From assembly GCA_023664705.1 (NCBI GenBank), contig JAMPFE010000007.1, positions 62,001 to 126,000 on the forward strand: DNA of 64,000 nucleotides, in the 5' to 3' direction. How positions within the stretch are numbered: position 1 is the first letter of the stretch; each line of letters begins with the position of its first letter. Under the pieces are notes generated by a model. That model searched no databases, was not told where the DNA came from, and was given only the letters and a program-made list of their open reading frames with translations. Of this stretch, positions 24,608-32,690 are shown piece by piece. Position numbers and translations under genes: made by a program. Origin of the DNA: Lachnospiraceae bacterium. Its GTDB lineage: Bacteria > Bacillota > Clostridia > Oscillospirales > Ruminococcaceae.

Positions 24608-25039
24608 TCAATTTCCTTTCAAATTTTTCTTTAAGTAATATCTGCAATGCCCCTCGGGGCTGTTTTCCAGTACTCCGAAAACCTCGTAGCCCTGCTTGAT
24701 GTAGAAGTCCTTTGCCTGAAAATCAAACGTGTCGAGATGTATCAGCGTGCAGCCGTTTTCGGCGGCTATCCTCTCGACCGTGCCCAGCAATATCGAGCCG
24801 AGACCCTTTCGCCTGTATTCCTCGCTCACCCAGAGCGTGTCGACGTACACGGCTTTCCACCACCAGCCGTTGGCGACGCACCCCGCGATGATGTTTCCGT
24901 CCTCGTCTGTGATCTTCTTGTTGATGTCGAAGTGCTTGTTTTGCCGCAGCTCGGGAACGCTTTGGAAAATGTGCTCGGTAAGCCCGTCGTATATCTCGTC
25001 GAGCTCCTCCTCGGGGCAGTCTCTTATTTCAAATCTCAT
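24608..25039 (-). CDS. GNAT family N-acetyltransferase
   Basis: This 143-residue protein has the GNAT core: strand-rich GNIIAGCVANGWWWKAVYVDTL, the acetyl-CoA loop VSEEYRRKGLGSILLG (R/Q-x-x-G-x-G/A), and FDFQAKDFYIKQGYEVFGV. It transfers an acetyl group to an unknown small molecule or protein. Its start overlaps the end of the ElaA-like gene by 11 bases, so the two acetyltransferases are translationally coupled. Confidence 0.9.
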   Translation of the reverse strand: MRFEIRDCPEEELDEIYDGLTEHIFQSVPELRQNKHFDINKKITDEDGNIIAGCVANGWWWKAVYVDTLWVSEEYRRKGLGSILLGTVERIAAENGCTLIHLDTFDFQAKDFYIKQGYEVFGVLENSPEGHCRYYLKKNLKGN

Positions 25040-25487
25040 TTGTTTTCCTTTCGTTTATGCCGCCGTTCAGCTCCATTGCGACGTGAACGACGCCCTCCTC
25101 GAGGAACTCGCCCGAGGTCGTGACGAAGCCGAGCTTCTTGTAGAAGCCCTCGGCGTGCTTCTGCGCGTCCATTATCACAGTCCGCGAGCCGAAGCGCTCC
25201 CGAGCCGCCCCGACGCTGCGCTCCATAAGCAGCCTGCCGTGACCTTGCCCGCGCGTTATGGCGAGCACCCTGCCGAAGCGTATTTTCTCGCCGTCGGGGA
25301 ACGCGCGGAGGTATGCCGCGACTTGCCCGTTCTCCGTGAAAAAGCAGTGCAGGCTTTTGTAATCCACGTCGTCCTCGTCGAGATAGCGAATGTTCTGCTC
25401 GAGCTGAAAGACCCGCGAGCGAGCTTTCAGTATCTCGTACACCTCGGCGGCGGTGAGCTCCCCGAAGAGCTTTGCGCTGAACGTCAT
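25029..25487 (-). CDS. ElaA-type GNAT acetyltransferase
   Basis: This 152-residue protein starts with the ElaA-like pattern FGELTAAEVYEILKARSRVF followed by QLEQNIRYLDEDDVD. It has the acetyl-CoA loop TRGQGHGRLLM and a final AEGFYKKLGF block. ElaA is a small GNAT of unknown substrate. It overlaps the next gene by 11 bases and its own upstream gene by 4, so it lies in a compact operon. The call is good at family level only. Confidence 0.88.
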   Translation of the reverse strand: MTFSAKLFGELTAAEVYEILKARSRVFQLEQNIRYLDEDDVDYKSLHCFFTENGQVAAYLRAFPDGEKIRFGRVLAITRGQGHGRLLMERSVGAARERFGSRTVIMDAQKHAEGFYKKLGFVTTSGEFLEEGVVHVAMELNGGINERKTNEI

Positions 25488-26020
25488 GATATGCTCTCCA
25501 GCGCGGTCTTGAACGGCGCAAGGTCGGGGAATTGCTTTTCCAGCTTGGTCATATTCCGCAGCAGGGGGCTTGGCAAGTCGTTGGCTTGGACGTAGTGCTG
25601 AACGGTCTTGTCGAGCAGCGCAAGGCAGTCCTTTCGCCGATACTGCGACTGCGAGATGAGCGCTATCGAGTAGAAATACCCGATAACGTCAAAGCTGTAC
25701 TTGAACGCGGGGTTGGGGTAATAGCCGTCGCAGGCTTTCAGCAGCACGTCGATGAGCGCGGTCTCGCCGAGCCATTTCTCCGCGCGCTTGTACTCGGCGG
25801 CGGACACGGGCGCGTGAGCGAATTTCGCGAGCTCCTTGCAGTACTTCCAAGCCGTGAGCCGCACGTCGTCGGGCATCTCCACGGAGAAGATGCGCTCCGT
25901 CATTTCCCGAAGCATGGCGGGCTCCGATTTGCCGTCGATGGGCTTGGAGAGGTCGGAGGCGAAATTCCGATTGTATTCGCGTATCTCGTCGAGAGTGGGG
26001 ACTTTTATTGCCTTTGCCAT
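25484..26020 (-). CDS. Hypothetical helical protein
   Basis: This 178-residue protein starts MAKAIKVPTLDEIREYNRNF, with AGGA 8 bases before ATG 26020; that start is preferred to one at 26077, which has no ribosome site. It is predicted mostly helical, with no transmembrane segment and no motif I recognise. It overlaps the ElaA-like gene by 4 bases and is probably cotranscribed with the acetyltransferases. Function is unknown. Confidence 0.65.
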   Translation of the reverse strand: MAKAIKVPTLDEIREYNRNFASDLSKPIDGKSEPAMLREMTERIFSVEMPDDVRLTAWKYCKELAKFAHAPVSAAEYKRAEKWLGETALIDVLLKACDGYYPNPAFKYSFDVIGYFYSIALISQSQYRRKDCLALLDKTVQHYVQANDLPSPLLRNMTKLEKQFPDLAPFKTALESIS

Positions 26021-26081
26021 TTTGAATTCCTCCGATTTTAAATAATGTAATTTACAATGCCGCAAGTCGGATAACACACGC

Positions 26082-26729
26082 TCACATCGGCACTCCGACG
26101 CCGTCGAGCAGCGACATTATCCGCTCGTGTTCGCGCTCGTTGTTGGCGGCTATACTCATCCATATTTCGCCGCCGGGCTGCTCTTCCATAAGCGCGACGC
26201 GTCCGCCGTTTTCCCCGTACACGGTTATTTTTTGGTCGTACAGCCAATTGTCAAATCCGCCGAGCTTTGGGAACAGCTTTTCCACCTTGGCTTTTTCCTC
26301 TGCGGTTATAAAGAAAAATTCCTCGGGATCAAATTCCAGACAAATGCTCGCCTGATAGCCGAACATCGCGCACAAAAACTCGGAAACGCGCGGCGAGCTT
26401 AATTTCCACTCGCCGTTGTCAACGCTCGCGTATACGGGCGGATCGTCGAGCGCCGCGTCCGATTTTTTCACTCCCGCCATGCAAACGCTTTGGTTTTCGA
26501 TAAAGAAAACGATATAGTCCGACGCGGCGAGATCGGCAAAACGGTCGGGAAGTATCAGCTCGTCCTGCAAACCGTGCAGCTCCTTTGACGCGCCGCAGAG
26601 CAGATAAAACCTCTCCAGCTCAAGCGGCAGAACGCCGACGACCGACTTGGCTTTCTTTATTTCCTCCGCTGTGTATCCAACGGGGTTAGTAACGTTAAAT
26701 AACCGCAATATCTCATCGTACCCGCTCAT
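26082..26729 (-). CDS. SMI1/KNR4 (SUKH)-like protein
   Basis: This 215-residue protein has a SUKH-like pattern: VLPLELERFYLLCGAS at the front, then SDYIVFFIENQSVCMAGV, DDPPVYASVDNGEW and SSPRVSEFLCAMF. SUKH proteins commonly act as immunity proteins against polymorphic toxins, but single copies without toxins are common in Firmicutes and no toxin gene is adjacent. It follows thiD by 27 bases on the same strand. The family call is by motif order only and is moderate. Confidence 0.65.
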   Translation of the reverse strand: MSGYDEILRLFNVTNPVGYTAEEIKKAKSVVGVLPLELERFYLLCGASKELHGLQDELILPDRFADLAASDYIVFFIENQSVCMAGVKKSDAALDDPPVYASVDNGEWKLSSPRVSEFLCAMFGYQASICLEFDPEEFFFITAEEKAKVEKLFPKLGGFDNWLYDQKITVYGENGGRVALMEEQPGGEIWMSIAANNEREHERIMSLLDGVGVPM

Positions 26730-26756
26730 TTCCGTTCCTCTTCAAAATTATCGGCT

Positions 26757-27551
26757 TTACGACCACAGCTTGTAAAAGTGATGCACGGGGCTGTGACCCT
26801 TGCCGACCGTGTAGGAGTGCTCGATAGCCTCGGTGACGTACTCCTTGGCAAGCCGAACAGCTTCTTTCATATCGTGCCCGAGCGCGAGGTTCGCCGCTAT
26901 CGCCGAGGAGAGCGTGCAGCCCGTGCCGTGGGTGTTCGGGGAATTTACGCGCTTCATGGCAAAATGCGCGTACTCCTTTCCGTCGAACAGCACGTCGACG
27001 GAATTTTCTCCGCCGAGGTCGCCGCCCTTTACGAGAACGGCTTTCGCGCCGTACTCGTGAAGAATACGCGCCGCTTCCTCCAGATCGGGAACGCCGCCGA
27101 TATGCCCGCCGAGGAACGTTTCCGCTTCGGTGATGTTCGGCGTGATAACGTCCGCGAGCGGGAACAGGTGCTCGATAAACGCGCTTGCGACGTTGTTTTC
27201 ACTGAGCGCGTCGCCGCTCGTCGCGACCATTACGGGGTCGCAGACCACAAACTTGGGCTTGTACTCGCGGAGCTTGGCGGCGACTGCCTTGATTATCTCA
27301 ACGGTCGGCAGCATGCCGAGCTTTACCGCGTCTATCTCCACGTCCTCGAAAACCGCGTCTATCTGCAGCTCTATCTCGCGGACGGGCACGTTGAACACCG
27401 AGATAACGCGCGAGGTGTTCTCCGCGACGACGGAGGTTATGACGCTCGCGCCGTAGCAGCCGTGCGCCGAAAACGCCTTGAGGTCGGCTTGTATGCCCGC
27501 GCCGCCCGAGCAGTCCGAGCCCGCTATCGTGAGACATTTTTTGATACTCAT
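26757..27551 (-). CDS. thiD: Hydroxymethylpyrimidine (phosphate) kinase
   Basis: This 264-residue ribokinase-fold enzyme phosphorylates HMP and HMP phosphate. It begins MSIKKCLTIAGSDCSGGAGIQADLK, an unmistakable ThiD start; the ATG at 27551 has GGGAGA 6 bases upstream. The anion-hole motif GTGCTLSSAIAANLA lies near the C-terminus, and KAVLVKGGDLGG is present. A TPP riboswitch with a terminator precedes it, so it should be expressed when thiamin pyrophosphate is scarce. It heads a leftward run ending in thiC. Confidence 0.97.
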   Translation of the reverse strand: MSIKKCLTIAGSDCSGGAGIQADLKAFSAHGCYGASVITSVVAENTSRVISVFNVPVREIELQIDAVFEDVEIDAVKLGMLPTVEIIKAVAAKLREYKPKFVVCDPVMVATSGDALSENNVASAFIEHLFPLADVITPNITEAETFLGGHIGGVPDLEEAARILHEYGAKAVLVKGGDLGGENSVDVLFDGKEYAHFAMKRVNSPNTHGTGCTLSSAIAANLALGHDMKEAVRLAKEYVTEAIEHSYTVGKGHSPVHHFYKLWS

Positions 27552-27568
27552 AATTTTCTCCCTGCAAT

Positions 27569-27593
27569 AAAAAACGCTCCTCGGGGAGGAGCG
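27569..27593 (-). terminator. Riboswitch-controlled terminator of thiD
   Basis: On the minus strand CGCTCCTC, loop CCC, GAGGAGCG, then six Ts. It lies between the TPP aptamer and the thiD ribosome site, as expected for an expression platform that stops transcription when ligand is bound. Confidence 0.92.
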
Positions 27594-27604
27594 AAAATCT
27601 CTTT

Positions 27605-27690
27605 TTCCGCTTTCCCTACGACGGTATTGACCGACAGGTTCAAAGGGTTGGACAAGCGTCCTCTCAACTCCGCGGAGTACCCCCAGCAAA
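27605..27690 (-). ncRNA. TPP riboswitch
   Basis: Minus-strand order: TGGGGGTACTCC, GTTGAGAGG, AACCCTTTGAACCTG, GGTCAATACC, CGTCGTAGGGAAAG. These are the canonical conserved elements of the thiamin pyrophosphate aptamer. It is followed by the terminator at 27569-27593 and precedes thiD. Confidence 0.96.
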
Positions 27691-27694
27691 ATAC

Positions 27695-27723
27695 ATTTTA
27701 CCACTTTTTCCGAGAGATGTCAA
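27695..27723 (-). promoter_or_regulatory. Promoter of the TPP riboswitch/thiD transcript
   Basis: On the minus strand TTGACA (27718-27723), a 17-bp spacer, and TAAAAT (27695-27700). It runs away from the GH27 promoter 20 bases to its right. Confidence 0.85.
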
Positions 27724-27742
27724 GGGTTTTTGGAATTTGTTA

Positions 27743-27771
27743 TTGACTTTTTTTTCGGCTTATGGTACAAT
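27743..27771 (+). promoter_or_regulatory. Promoter of the GH27 gene
   Basis: TTGACT at 27743-27748, a 17-bp spacer, and TACAAT at 27766-27771. Confidence 0.8.
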
Positions 27772-27779
27772 TTATAAAA

Positions 27780-27794
27780 GCGGTTTATAACCGC
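27780..27794 (+). promoter_or_regulatory. Palindrome at the GH27 transcription start, candidate operator
   Basis: GCGGTT-TAT-AACCGC is a perfect 6-bp inverted repeat starting about 9 bases after the -10 box, where a repressor would block initiation. It could also be a small 5' hairpin. Confidence 0.45.
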
Positions 27795-27827
27795 CGAATA
27801 TAAACTAACGATTTAGGAGCAATTTTT

Positions 27828-29039
27828 ATGAACAACAAATTTCTCGGGCTTACGCCCCCCATGGGCTGGAATTCATGGAACACCTTTACTTGGGAGATAA
27901 ACGAGGAGCTTATCAAGACCGCTGCCGACGCCTTTGAGACGCAGGGTCTGCGCGAGGCGGGCTATGAATACGTCGTTATCGACGACTGCTGGAGCGAAAA
28001 GCAGCGCGGCGCGGACGGAAGGCTCGTCCCCGATAAGTATAAGTTCCCGAACGGCATTAAAGCCGTTGCGGACTACGTGCACTCCAAGGGGCTGAAATTC
28101 GGCATTTATTCCTGCGCGGGCACCCATACCTGCGGCGGGCACCCCGGCAGCTTCGAGCACGAGTTCGACGACGCGGAGACGTTTGCCGAGTGGGGCGTGG
28201 ACTACCTCAAATACGACTACTGCTACAAGCCCGACCATATCCCGGGCGAGATACTCTACAAGAGAATGTCGGCGGCGCTGCGCAACTGCGGGCGCGATAT
28301 TATGTTCTCGGCGTGCAATTGGGGCAACGACGACGTATACAAATGGATACGCGAGAGCGGCGCGCACCTGTTCCGCTCTACGGGCGATATTCAGGACAGC
28401 TGGGAGTCCATAAAGCGCCTTGCGCTGTCGCAGATAGGCAGCGAGTGCTACGGCGGAAATTTCTGCCACAACGACGTTGATATGCTCGTCGTGGGCATGC
28501 GCGGGGGCTCGAACAATCAGTGGATAAACTCCTCCGAGGAGGGCGTGAACGTTATCGCCGACGAGGGCGCGGGCGCGGCTCCCGCGATAGGCGGCTGCAC
28601 AGATACCGAATACAAGACGCATTTTTCGCTGTGGGCAATTATGAACTCGCCGCTGATGATAGGCTGCGATATCCGAAAAATGGACGACGCCGTGCGCGGC
28701 ATCCTCACAAATAAGGACGTTATCGCGATAAATCAGGACATCGAGTGCCGCGGTCCGTACTGCATAAAGCAGTGGAACAACCCCGAGAACGTTTTCGCGC
28801 TTGTGAAGCCCATGTCGGACGGCGGCTACGCGATAGGCATGTTCAATTTCGGCGACAGAAGCGGCGAGATGTCGCTCCAGTTCTGGGATATAGGGCTGCC
28901 CTACGCTTCGGGGCGCGGTCTGGAGCTGTACGACTGCTGGGGCAAAAAGGAGCTCGGGACGTTCACGGAGCGTTTCGCCGCGACCATCGAGCCGCACGAC
29001 TGCCTTATGCTGCGCGCAAAGGTGGTCAAGACGCGCTGA
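27828..29039 (+). CDS. GH27 alpha-galactosidase
   Basis: This 403-residue protein has the GH27 start LTPPMGWNSWNTF, the nucleophile Asp near residue 130 in YLKYDYC, and the acid/base region FRSTGDIQDSW near residue 186. A C-terminal beta domain follows the barrel. There is no signal peptide, so it acts in the cytosol, probably removing galactose side groups from imported galactomannan oligosaccharides. It fits with the GH26 gene two genes downstream and the GH130 phosphorylase at 60.5 kb. Its own promoter and a possible operator precede it. Confidence 0.95.
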   Translation: MNNKFLGLTPPMGWNSWNTFTWEINEELIKTAADAFETQGLREAGYEYVVIDDCWSEKQRGADGRLVPDKYKFPNGIKAVADYVHSKGLKFGIYSCAGTHTCGGHPGSFEHEFDDAETFAEWGVDYLKYDYCYKPDHIPGEILYKRMSAALRNCGRDIMFSACNWGNDDVYKWIRESGAHLFRSTGDIQDSWESIKRLALSQIGSECYGGNFCHNDVDMLVVGMRGGSNNQWINSSEEGVNVIADEGAGAAPAIGGCTDTEYKTHFSLWAIMNSPLMIGCDIRKMDDAVRGILTNKDVIAINQDIECRGPYCIKQWNNPENVFALVKPMSDGGYAIGMFNFGDRSGEMSLQFWDIGLPYASGRGLELYDCWGKKELGTFTERFAATIEPHDCLMLRAKVVKTR

Positions 29040-29242
29040 TGGACAACTGGAAAACCTGCAGGGAGTGCGGCGCGCCGCTCGGCAGCGACGACATCGCGAT
29101 AAACCAGAAGCTCATCTCGCGGAACGTTCGGGAGTTTTTCTGCATCGACTGCCTTGCGAAGTACTACAAGACCACGCGCGAGGTCATTCAAGCGCGGATA
29201 GACTACTACCGTAAAAGCGGGCACTGCACGTTGTTCAGATGA
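29039..29242 (+). CDS. Small four-cysteine zinc-ribbon-like protein
   Basis: This 67-residue protein starts MDNWKTCRECGAPLGSDD at an ATG overlapping the GH27 stop (TGATG). Two CxxC pairs (CREC at residues 7-10 and CIDC about 29 residues later) suggest one bound zinc. The C-terminal half, KYYKTTREVIQARIDYYRK, is helical and basic. Function is unknown. Translational coupling to the alpha-galactosidase is likely but need not mean a shared function. Confidence 0.72.
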   Translation: MDNWKTCRECGAPLGSDDIAINQKLISRNVREFFCIDCLAKYYKTTREVIQARIDYYRKSGHCTLFR

Positions 29243-29263
29243 TTTACGAAGGGAGAAAATTAT

Positions 29264-30658
29264 ATGAAGAAGAGAACATTGGCGCTTATTCTCGCGGCGG
29301 TTTTCGCGCTGTCGCTTACCGCCTGCAATAATGACGACCCGTATTCCGACGGGGTCTCCGACGCGTATTCCGACCTTGCCTCGGACAGCGCGGACAGCTC
29401 CGACGGAGAAAGCGGCTCGGGGGAGGAAAGCTCGGCTCCGCTCTCAAATCCCGTTAAGAAAACCGACGACGGCGATATAGACATGGAGGCGGCGCTGGCG
29501 TATGAAACGGATTTCGAGGCGCTGAAAAAGAGCCTCTCCGAGCGGGAGGTCGACCTTTCGCAGCCCGTTTCGCTCAACGCGCGGAACAATCCCGAGACCA
29601 TGAAGGTGTGGAAGTATCTCAAGGAGTGCTACGGGAGCAAAATAATCTCCGCGCAGCAGCAAATGGACCTCAAGGGCACGTTTGAGGACAAGGTGTACTA
29701 CAACGCCCTCGAGGACCTGCCCGCGATGAAGGGCTTCGATTTTATCTTCTCCACGGGCAGCTATGTCGACCGCGGCTTCGTCGACGCGGCAATCGAGTGG
29801 GGGCAGAAGAGCGACGGGCTGGCGACCTTCTGCTGGCACTGGAACGTTCCCGTTGACGTGGATAACCCCGATAAGGGCTACGCGTTCTATATGAATGAGA
29901 ACGGCGTGAAGATCGAAAACTGGAGCGCCCTCAACGCGACCACCCCCGGCACCAAGGAATACGAGATTGCCGTGCACGATATGGACTTGATAGCGAGCTA
30001 TCTCCAGGAGCTGGAGGCGGCGGGTATTACCGTGCTCTGGCGTCCGTTCCACGAGGCTAGCGGCAGCTGGTTCTGGTGGGGCGTTCAGCCGAGCGACCGC
30101 GATGCTATCAGAGACGGCACCTACGAGACTTATCAGCGGCTCTGGTATATGATGTTCGACAGGTTCGAGAATTATCACAAGCTCTCAAATCTTATCTGGG
30201 TGTGGAACGGGCAGTCGAAGTACTGCGAGGTCGACCCGAACACCTACGACATCTCGGGGACGGACGTTTATCCCGACAAGGAGGATCACTCCCCGCAGAC
30301 CGCGAAATACGAGGAGCTCAAAAAGATAACCTACGAGGGCAAGATGCTCGCGCTCACCGAGTGCGGATATATCCCCGACCCGCAGCAGTGCGCCGACGAG
30401 GGGGCGATGTGGCTCTACTATATGCCGTGGAACGGAGATTTCATTTTCGAGCCCATAACAAAGGGCTCGGGAACGCCGAGGTGCGACCTGTTCGGCACGC
30501 CCTACCCCAACACCGAAAGGCTCTCGAATGAGCTGCTGAAGGAGTATTTCGGCAACTCCGCGCTCGTTTCGTGGAAAGACCTGCCGCAGTTTATCGGAGA
30601 GCGGAACGTCCCCGATATTATCTCCCTCTGGGCGATGACAAAGGCGCCGTCGGAGTAA
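29264..30658 (+). CDS. GH26 beta-mannanase lipoprotein
   Basis: This 464-residue protein has a lipoprotein signal (lipobox LTAC, Cys21), then an Asp/Ser-rich linker (about 25-65), then a GH26 catalytic barrel. The acid/base Glu is at about 264 in WRPFHEASGSWFWWG and the nucleophile Glu at about 366 in LALTECG. It should cut beta-1,4-mannan backbones at the cell surface, feeding oligosaccharides to GH27 and GH130. It lies 21 bases after the small zinc-ribbon gene and ends at a terminator, so GH27, the small gene and GH26 form a unit. Confidence 0.94.
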   Translation: MKKRTLALILAAVFALSLTACNNDDPYSDGVSDAYSDLASDSADSSDGESGSGEESSAPLSNPVKKTDDGDIDMEAALAYETDFEALKKSLSEREVDLSQPVSLNARNNPETMKVWKYLKECYGSKIISAQQQMDLKGTFEDKVYYNALEDLPAMKGFDFIFSTGSYVDRGFVDAAIEWGQKSDGLATFCWHWNVPVDVDNPDKGYAFYMNENGVKIENWSALNATTPGTKEYEIAVHDMDLIASYLQELEAAGITVLWRPFHEASGSWFWWGVQPSDRDAIRDGTYETYQRLWYMMFDRFENYHKLSNLIWVWNGQSKYCEVDPNTYDISGTDVYPDKEDHSPQTAKYEELKKITYEGKMLALTECGYIPDPQQCADEGAMWLYYMPWNGDFIFEPITKGSGTPRCDLFGTPYPNTERLSNELLKEYFGNSALVSWKDLPQFIGERNVPDIISLWAMTKAPSE

Positions 30659-30673
30659 TTTCAAATAATATAT

Positions 30674-30711
30674 CCCCCGACAAGGCGTGCCGCCTTTCGG
30701 GGGATTTTTTT
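30674..30711 (+). terminator. Terminator after GH26
   Basis: Two stacked stems, CCCCCGA/TCGGGGG with inner AAGGCG/CGCCTT, spanning 30674-30703, then seven Ts. Confidence 0.93.
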
Positions 30712-30747
30712 ATACGCCTTGTAAAAAACATTCAAAAATATTCCACA

Positions 30748-30826
30748 TTTTCAACCGGAAAAGCTGTTGAAAGACGGGTCAAAATTGTTGAAAACTTATG
30801 CTTTTCGGGGAGTTTTCAACAATTTT
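30748..30826. repeat. Repeated GTTGAAAAC palindromes between convergent genes
   Basis: A perfect 15-bp inverted repeat, AAAATTGTTGAAAAC (30781-30795) against GTTTTCAACAATTTT (30812-30826) with a 16-base loop, preceded by a smaller one, TTTTCAAC/GTTGAAAG, near 30750-30774. The four GTTGAAA-type sites could form a weak AT-rich terminator for the leftward LRR gene or bind a protein. Confidence 0.7.
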
Positions 30827-30910
30827 CGGGGAAAAACCGCCCCTTTTGCGCCGCAAAGCCCTTTAAAATGTTGATAACCGTGTTAAAAAAGTTAAAAACG
30901 TTAAATTTCA

Positions 30911-31807
30911 TTAAAGGTCAAATTTTTCGTTGATTTTCTCGGCAGCGGTCTTTTCCGCTTCGCCGCTGCGATGGTTCAGCAGCCACGCCGTTATTTCGGT
31001 TTTTCCCTGCTCTGCCGAATAGTCCGCGAGCGTTTCCGTAAGAGCCTCGTCCAACATTCCCGAGGCGAGCGGCAGAAATTCAATAAGGTCCCTGTCGATA
31101 ATGCTTCGGAAGAGCTCGCGCTTATCGATCTCGCGGAAGCTGTCGTGCTGTATGGCGAGCTCGAAAACGTCGCGGCGCAGCGCGGTATCCCAATCGAAAA
31201 ATTCGCCGAATTTAAACGGGCGGTTCAGATCGTTTGTTCCTATCAGCGGGTACATCAGCGTTTCCGCGGGCAGAAGCGGACATCTTACGAAAACGTTGCC
31301 CGTCATCATTACGGTATTATTGCCCCCGGGGAAGATAACGCTCCGCAGCTTCGGGCAATCAACGAACGTGGGGCTGTTGAGCAGCGTTTCTTTCGGCAGC
31401 ACGACCTCCTCCAGCTCCGAGCAGGCCAAAAACGTGTACGCGCGTACAACGTCGACGCCCTCGGGCAGTTCCACGCGTTTGAGCGCCGTGCAGAGGTTGA
31501 ACAGCCCGTTGGTTATTTTAAGACCCGACGGAAGCGTGATGTTTTCAAGCGAGCGACAATACTCAAACGGTCTTTCGCCTATGCGCCGCACAGTTTCGGG
31601 CACATAGATCGACTTCAGGTGAATCGAGCCCCTAAAGGCAAATTTCGCGACGCTCACGACGTTTACATAGCGGAATTTCGGCGGTATCGCTATCTCGGTT
31701 ACAGAGCTGTCGTCGGGGCGCAGATAGCGCTTGAGCTCATAGCCGTCCTCAACTCTTGCAAACTCGAAAAGCTCCGCAAGCTTTAAATTGTCCTGTTCAA
31801 ATGTCAT
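30911..31807 (-). CDS. BspA-type leucine-rich-repeat protein (last gene of Sel1/LRR block)
   Basis: This 298-residue soluble protein has five or six BspA/LRR_5 repeats at about residues 35-190 (SIYVPETVRRIGERPFEYCR and similar), then a helical C-terminal region (about 210-290) with DALTETLADYSAEQG and ITAWLLNHR. No signal peptide is present, so it is likely cytosolic, unlike many BspA surface proteins. It overlaps its upstream paralogue by 11 bases. The two share layout, including the final TAWLL motif, but are well diverged. Function is unknown; LRRs suggest protein binding. Confidence 0.82.
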   Translation of the reverse strand: MTFEQDNLKLAELFEFARVEDGYELKRYLRPDDSSVTEIAIPPKFRYVNVVSVAKFAFRGSIHLKSIYVPETVRRIGERPFEYCRSLENITLPSGLKITNGLFNLCTALKRVELPEGVDVVRAYTFLACSELEEVVLPKETLLNSPTFVDCPKLRSVIFPGGNNTVMMTGNVFVRCPLLPAETLMYPLIGTNDLNRPFKFGEFFDWDTALRRDVFELAIQHDSFREIDKRELFRSIIDRDLIEFLPLASGMLDEALTETLADYSAEQGKTEITAWLLNHRSGEAEKTAAEKINEKFDL

Positions 31808-32678
31808 AATTTGTATTCCCGAAACCGAATTTGCGTTTTTTATACTCCAGCAGCCAAGCCGTAAGCTCCGTATCGTTAAACTTTACTGCAAACTCTATTA
31901 TCTCGTCGCAAAGCTCCGCGCTTCTGATAAGTCCGCCGTACAGAGCCGCCCGAAGATGCTCCTCGAGCTGCCCGCAGTATTGAAACATAAGCACAAAAAG
32001 CGCCTCGAGGTCTTCCTCGTTCGCGTTCCGCAGGCAGTCGTTTTCCACGGCGAGCTTGAAAACGTCCGTGTGGAGAAATTCCTCCGCCAACAAATATTTA
32101 TCGATAAACTCATACAGGTCTTCCTCCGAAATCATCGCCCGTATATCGGAATATATCTCGCGCGAAATCGGACGTGTGATGTCCGTGCTTCCGATGCTGC
32201 TCATAAGCCGCACTTCCGCGGGCAATTTTTCGCAGCCGATAAACGCGCCCGTGCTGATGACCGTATCGGGGTTGAGGAACCGCACTTTTTCGAGATTGTG
32301 ACAGTAGTAAAACGCGCCGCCTCCGATATACTCCAGACTTTTCGGAAACGTCAGCGAGATCAGATTGTACTCGCAATACGAAAACGCTCCGTCGTCTATC
32401 TTTTTCAAGCCCTCGGAAAACTCCACTGCGCAGAGTTGGTGGCAGCAAGTGAACGCGACAGCCTCGATTTCCCTTACCTCGGGTGGGATGCGGACCTCCT
32501 CGAGCCGAAAGGCGTTCCTAAACGCTCCTATCCCTATGCGCACGACGGGCTTTCCCCTGTATTGCCGCGGGATAACGACCTTGTATATGCCGTCGCCGTA
32601 CCGACCGCGGTATTTCGTAAGCTCGTAGCCGCCCTCGGTCTCCTCAAATTCAAAAAGCTCGTCATTTTCCAAGGTCAA
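31797..32678 (-). CDS. BspA-type leucine-rich-repeat protein, paralogue
   Basis: This 293-residue soluble protein has LRR_5 repeats over about residues 30-185 (VRIPPEVREIEAVAFTCCHQ, LTFPKSLEYIGGGAFYYCHN) and a helical C-terminus ending ELTAWLLEYKKRK. It follows the first Sel1 gene by 12 bases and overlaps the next LRR gene by 11 bases, so both LRR proteins are coupled to the Sel1 array. No secretion signal is visible. Function is unknown. Confidence 0.82.
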   Translation of the reverse strand: MTLENDELFEFEETEGGYELTKYRGRYGDGIYKVVIPRQYRGKPVVRIGIGAFRNAFRLEEVRIPPEVREIEAVAFTCCHQLCAVEFSEGLKKIDDGAFSYCEYNLISLTFPKSLEYIGGGAFYYCHNLEKVRFLNPDTVISTGAFIGCEKLPAEVRLMSSIGSTDITRPISREIYSDIRAMISEEDLYEFIDKYLLAEEFLHTDVFKLAVENDCLRNANEEDLEALFVLMFQYCGQLEEHLRAALYGGLIRSAELCDEIIEFAVKFNDTELTAWLLEYKKRKFGFGNTNYDI

Positions 32679-32690
32679 GCCCTCCGTCCG

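Noticed and set aside
26082..26729. Toxin-immunity locus
   Set aside because: A SUKH-like protein alone, with no adjacent toxin, secretion or Rhs-type gene.
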